Shown here: positions 61,371 to 64,000 of the stretch, in pieces
How positions within the stretch are numbered: position 1 is the stretch's first letter
How the letters are laid out: every line of letters starts with the position of its first letter
NCBI GenBank assembly: GCA_947579665.1
Contig: OX388344.1
Span: 11,774,346-11,838,345 of the forward strand
DNA: 64,000 nucleotides
Reading direction: 5' to 3'
Source of the DNA: Sympetrum striolatum
Taxonomy: Eukaryota; Arthropoda; Insecta; Odonata; Libellulidae
Notes under the pieces: model-generated
The model's database searches: none
Told to the model about the DNA's origin: nothing
Seen by the model: the letters and a program-made list of their open reading frames with translations, nothing else
Program-made: the position numbers and the translations under genes

Positions 61371-61757
61371 TACCATATATACTAGAGTATAAGCTAACCA
61401 GGATATATTCCGAGATATCTAATTTTATCATAAAAGAACTGGAAAAACTAATTAACTCAAGTATAAACCTACAGTGCAGTCCAATTACCTGCGATGTCGT
61501 CCTATCAGGACATCTGATTAAACATGATTGTTTTCAATCCGACAACTCCAAACAAAGGGTATATGACTGCAGAGAAATTCAACAAAGATTTGTTAAATCA
61601 GCAAGGGAGGAATTTAGAAGCCAATTTCTGACTACGAAAGACTTTTTCCACCTCAGAACAGGTAAGTGAAACCCTAGCTCTAGTATAAGCCAAAGGGGGC
61701 TTTTTCAGCATAAAAAATGTGCTGAAAGACTCGGCTTATGCACTAGTACATATGGTA
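61371..61757. mobile_element. TA-flanked MITE (Tc1/mariner or pogo-like)
   Basis: Begins TACCATATATACTAGAG and ends with the complement of TACCATATGTACTAGTG, followed inward on both sides by 'ataagc'. This fits ~20-bp inverted repeats starting CCATAT within TA duplications. About 387 bp, non-coding, inside the rabphilin intron. Confidence 0.6.
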
Positions 61758-62153
61758 CCTAAAAACCCAATGTACAAGGGTCAACAAGATATACCATAAA
61801 ATTGTAAAATTTTGGTATGAATTTAGGACTTGTACGTAAAATTAATCTACACAGAAGTATATTGTAACATTATTTCCTTGCCGGAAATTTATTTTGTTAT
61901 ATCTTTACTTGTATTCTATGGTATTGTTTGTGAGTGAGTTACGCGAAAGAATTACGCGAGTGGTTTGTTTTTAATGTCGTTTACGCCGACGCGGCACTGT
62001 GTAAAATGAGTGTTAGAAAAAGGAAAGTGATTTTCGGGGAGTGCAAAAGAAGCTCTCGGGGGTGAAGGTCAAAGGAAAAGTGACCGGCCGAGAAGAGCCG
62101 TAGAAGGGAGGGGGCGAGACAGCGGAAGCAGGAACACATTTAAAACTTCAAAT

Positions 62154-62237
62154 AACTTTATGTGATTTTGAAAATTGATTCAATTAACTTTCTGTGATTT
62201 TTGAATTTGATTCAAGTAACTTTCTGTGATTTTGTAG
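62154..62237 (+). repeat. 32-bp tandem repeat, about 2.6 copies
   Basis: Units start at 62154, 62186 and 62218 with 'aactttctgtgattttg'-type text. Confidence 0.85.
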
Positions 62238-62471
62238 ACAATGTGGAAGGATTTGTCCACGGACTTGGTTTCCTTTGAATTCGAGTTTATTCTTTTGTTG
62301 AATGCATGTTTTTGGTCATTTGTTTTGGGGGCTTGTTTGAATAGCATTTGTTCTGATCTATTAAAAGTCCTTGAAGAAAAATGGAAATGGTATCGCGATT
62401 TGTTTTTTTCCCGTGGAAACTCCCGACAGAGGGGATCGCGGCATCGCACATACAGCTAAAACCCCTAATTA

Positions 62472-63048
62472 AGGTCTGGCCGCACTTCACCGTGCCGTAG
62501 CTAGGCCGCGAGTCGGCCGTGCCACGGTTCGTCCTATGTGAAGCCACACTTTTCCGCGCCGCGCGCGTACCTTGTCCGTGTACCGGCTCGATATCCACCC
62601 TGCGGAGGGCGCAGTTTAGTATTTTTTCGACTTTTACGAAGAAGTGATGTTCCGTAATTTCAGTAATAATGAACTAGGAATGATAGCGCTAGCACTAGAG
62701 GAAGAAGAAATTAATAATATAAAAAACAATGCTAGTCGAAAAAGGAAATTAAAAATTTCTCTGCATCTAACATAATTATGCTAAATATTGTTGAAGTTAA
62801 TAAAATTTCACTCAAAATTGTTTCACTCGAAAGGAAGGAACTGGGATAATTCTCTTCCTGATCCGCTCCGTGCCCGTCAAAAATTAAACCAAACTAGTCG
62901 GGCACGGCGCGGTGATGGCGCGGAGGTGACGATCCGGTGTCGGTGCGGAGAGGTGTGGACTAGCACATTGTATAACATTGTAGTATTCGTTCCCATATGT
63001 CGGCCGAGCCACGGCACGGTGACGGTGCGGTGAATTGTGGCCAGACCT
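62472..63048. mobile_element. PIF/Harbinger-like MITE
   Basis: Inverted ends AGGTCTGGCC(G/A)CA(C/A)TTCACCG are flanked by an exact TTA duplication (62469-62471 and 63049-63051), the three-base TWA target of PIF/Harbinger. Subterminal regions are strikingly GC-rich (near 62480-62600 and 62870-63040), with repeated CGGTG and GCCACGG motifs in opposite orientation, and the middle is AT-rich. Length 577 bp, no transposase. It is nested within the probable LTR. Confidence 0.78.
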
Positions 63049-63335
63049 TTAAACGGTTGACGCGCGGCGACGACCAATGGTTTGTTTAGTTGTTTGTTAA
63101 TGAAGAATGAATCGTTACATTTGGCACTTATCGTGAGGCACGATAAGGAGAAATTAAATTTAAAAGTTAACGAGAAAAATAGAATCGTTACAAGGCAATT
63201 ATTGGAAAAAATTACCTTTTACCATTAATATGATAAAAATATAAATTTGAAGCTTAAGTTACAGGAGTTTAGCAATAAGTTAGAATACATGAATATACAT
63301 ATTTTTCATGGAAAATAATTATTTATACTACTTAC

Positions 63336-63640
63336 AGCTTAACAAAAGGATCAGAAAATCCATTGTTGTCCATTGCGGCTAAGTTCACACATCGAATCAC
63401 TCCAACCACCAGTGCCCTTCTACGTGTAGAGTAACATAAAGTGAGCAGAATTCGACCCCTGTCCCAATCACCAATATCTTCCCAATCCTCTTCTTCTGGT
63501 GTCTTATCTTCATCATCTATGCTGTCAACTGAATAACTCCAACTGTTTTCTTCTAACCACAACTTTCCTTTGGGATAATTGCCTCTACTCTCATTAAATC
63601 TACCACTGTCATCAGAGTTGTGCCTCCACTTTTGGCTAAC
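63336..63640 (-). CDS. rph: Rabphilin exon (acidic linker and start of C2B)
   Basis: Bounded by an AAG acceptor after a T-rich tract (63641-63655) and a GTAAGT donor (63330-63335). It encodes [17 protein letters not shown] at the start, an acidic linker ([20 protein letters not shown]) and then [19 protein letters not shown] followed by [20 protein letters not shown]. The last part is the first third of C2B with the first calcium loop [11 protein letters not shown]. The exon ends after two bases of the final Leu codon and joins in phase to 60866. An alternative acceptor 13 bases inward (AAAAG/TGG) would break the frame relative to the open reading, but the upstream exons needed to decide lie outside the window. 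C2A and the Rab-binding zinc finger are beyond 64000. Confidence 0.9.
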
Positions 63641-64000
63641 CTTAAAAAATACCAAGGCAATGATGCTTTAAAGAAATAAATTTCTCCAAAAAAATTGCAT
63701 GTTGATACATGATAGTAGGATATATATTAACTGGTATGTTTCTGTTTTTTTTTCATTTTAGCATATAATTTCCTTTTTAAAATGAAATTCAGCAAAACTG
63801 AAAATTATGAGAAAGATATTTTAAAAGTACATTGTTTGTGCATAGATTACATAAATCTCCCGCAAACAAATTCAAAATTCTAACAAATGAAATAAAACTC
63901 AAGAAAAACATATTACCTTAGTTTCTTACAGTTTTCATAAAAATAAAGAACAAATTTAAATAATGCAAAATACCATAATGATAACACAGTATTTTATGGT
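63641..64000 (-). other. Rabphilin upstream intron
   Basis: AT-rich sequence with poly-T tracts. No exon for the C2A domain is seen before the window ends. Confidence 0.6.

Larger units (their letters stand above)
61863..63119 (+). mobile_element. Probable LTR of a Gypsy-like retrotransposon
   Basis: Starts TGTAAC and ends GTTACA, the usual inverted LTR ends. It is followed at once by TTTGGCACTTATCGTGAGG, which resembles a primer-binding and leader sequence, and then by a short Lys/Asn/Glu-rich frame (63140-63235) that could be a decayed gag start. Subtracting the 577-bp MITE inserted in it leaves about 680 bp. It contains a 32-bp tandem repeat at 62154-62237. No second LTR or pol is in the window between exons, so it is a partial or solo copy. 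Confidence 0.45.

Overview
The window looks like AT-rich, repeat-dominated genomic DNA of an arthropod, most likely an insect. This is an inference from the invertebrate-like C-terminus of a rabphilin gene, a Penelope-like element, Jockey-type LINEs, a tRNA-headed SINE and piggyBac, hAT and PIF/Harbinger remnants; the species cannot be named from sequence alone. There is one host gene: the last three coding exons of rabphilin (minus strand, 63640 down to 55509), which encode most of a calcium-binding C2B domain and the stop codon. The rest is repeats and transposons. Layout: (1) 1-1235, one unit of a tRNA-T-arm-bearing satellite. (2) 1236-8050, an AT-rich mosaic of locally duplicated modules with a Penelope-like scrap at 1860-1941. 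(3) 9497-32550, about 23 kb of the same satellite in two opposed arrays that turn around near 16713-16748. (4) 32553-37890, a 51-bp tandem repeat, a broken piggyBac transposase, one end of a hAT element and unassigned DNA. (5) 37891-51924, two inverted copies of a ~615-bp sequence, each next to a GC-rich minisatellite. Between them lie a nearly intact Penelope-like retroelement (RT plus GIY-YIG endonuclease, hammerhead-like motif upstream), a 5'-truncated Jockey-type LINE, gene-free AT-rich DNA and a Harbinger-like element with a MADF remnant. (6) 51930-52690, another satellite fragment. (7) 52691-64000, the rabphilin 3' region, whose introns hold a SINE, a LINE, a 2.5-kb hAT-like element with an exact 8-bp target duplication, a TA-flanked MITE, and an LTR invaded by a Harbinger-like MITE. 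The most unusual signal is the satellite. Its ~1.11-1.17 kb higher-order unit is built from diverged ~165-bp monomers, six of which each carry an RNA polymerase III B-box-like motif (GGTTCGANNCC) every 147-176 bp, while a seventh slot lacks the box and holds a hairpin and microsatellite. The architecture resembles alpha satellite with CENP-B boxes, but the box is the TFIIIC-binding T-arm sequence. More than a hundred boxes may be present. A 2595-bp stretch recurs 6886 bp downstream (six units) with a single mismatch noticed, so the array has been homogenised recently, or the assembly duplicated it. No cooperating gene pathway is present: rabphilin is the only host protein, and the other coding sequences belong to mobile elements at different stages of decay.
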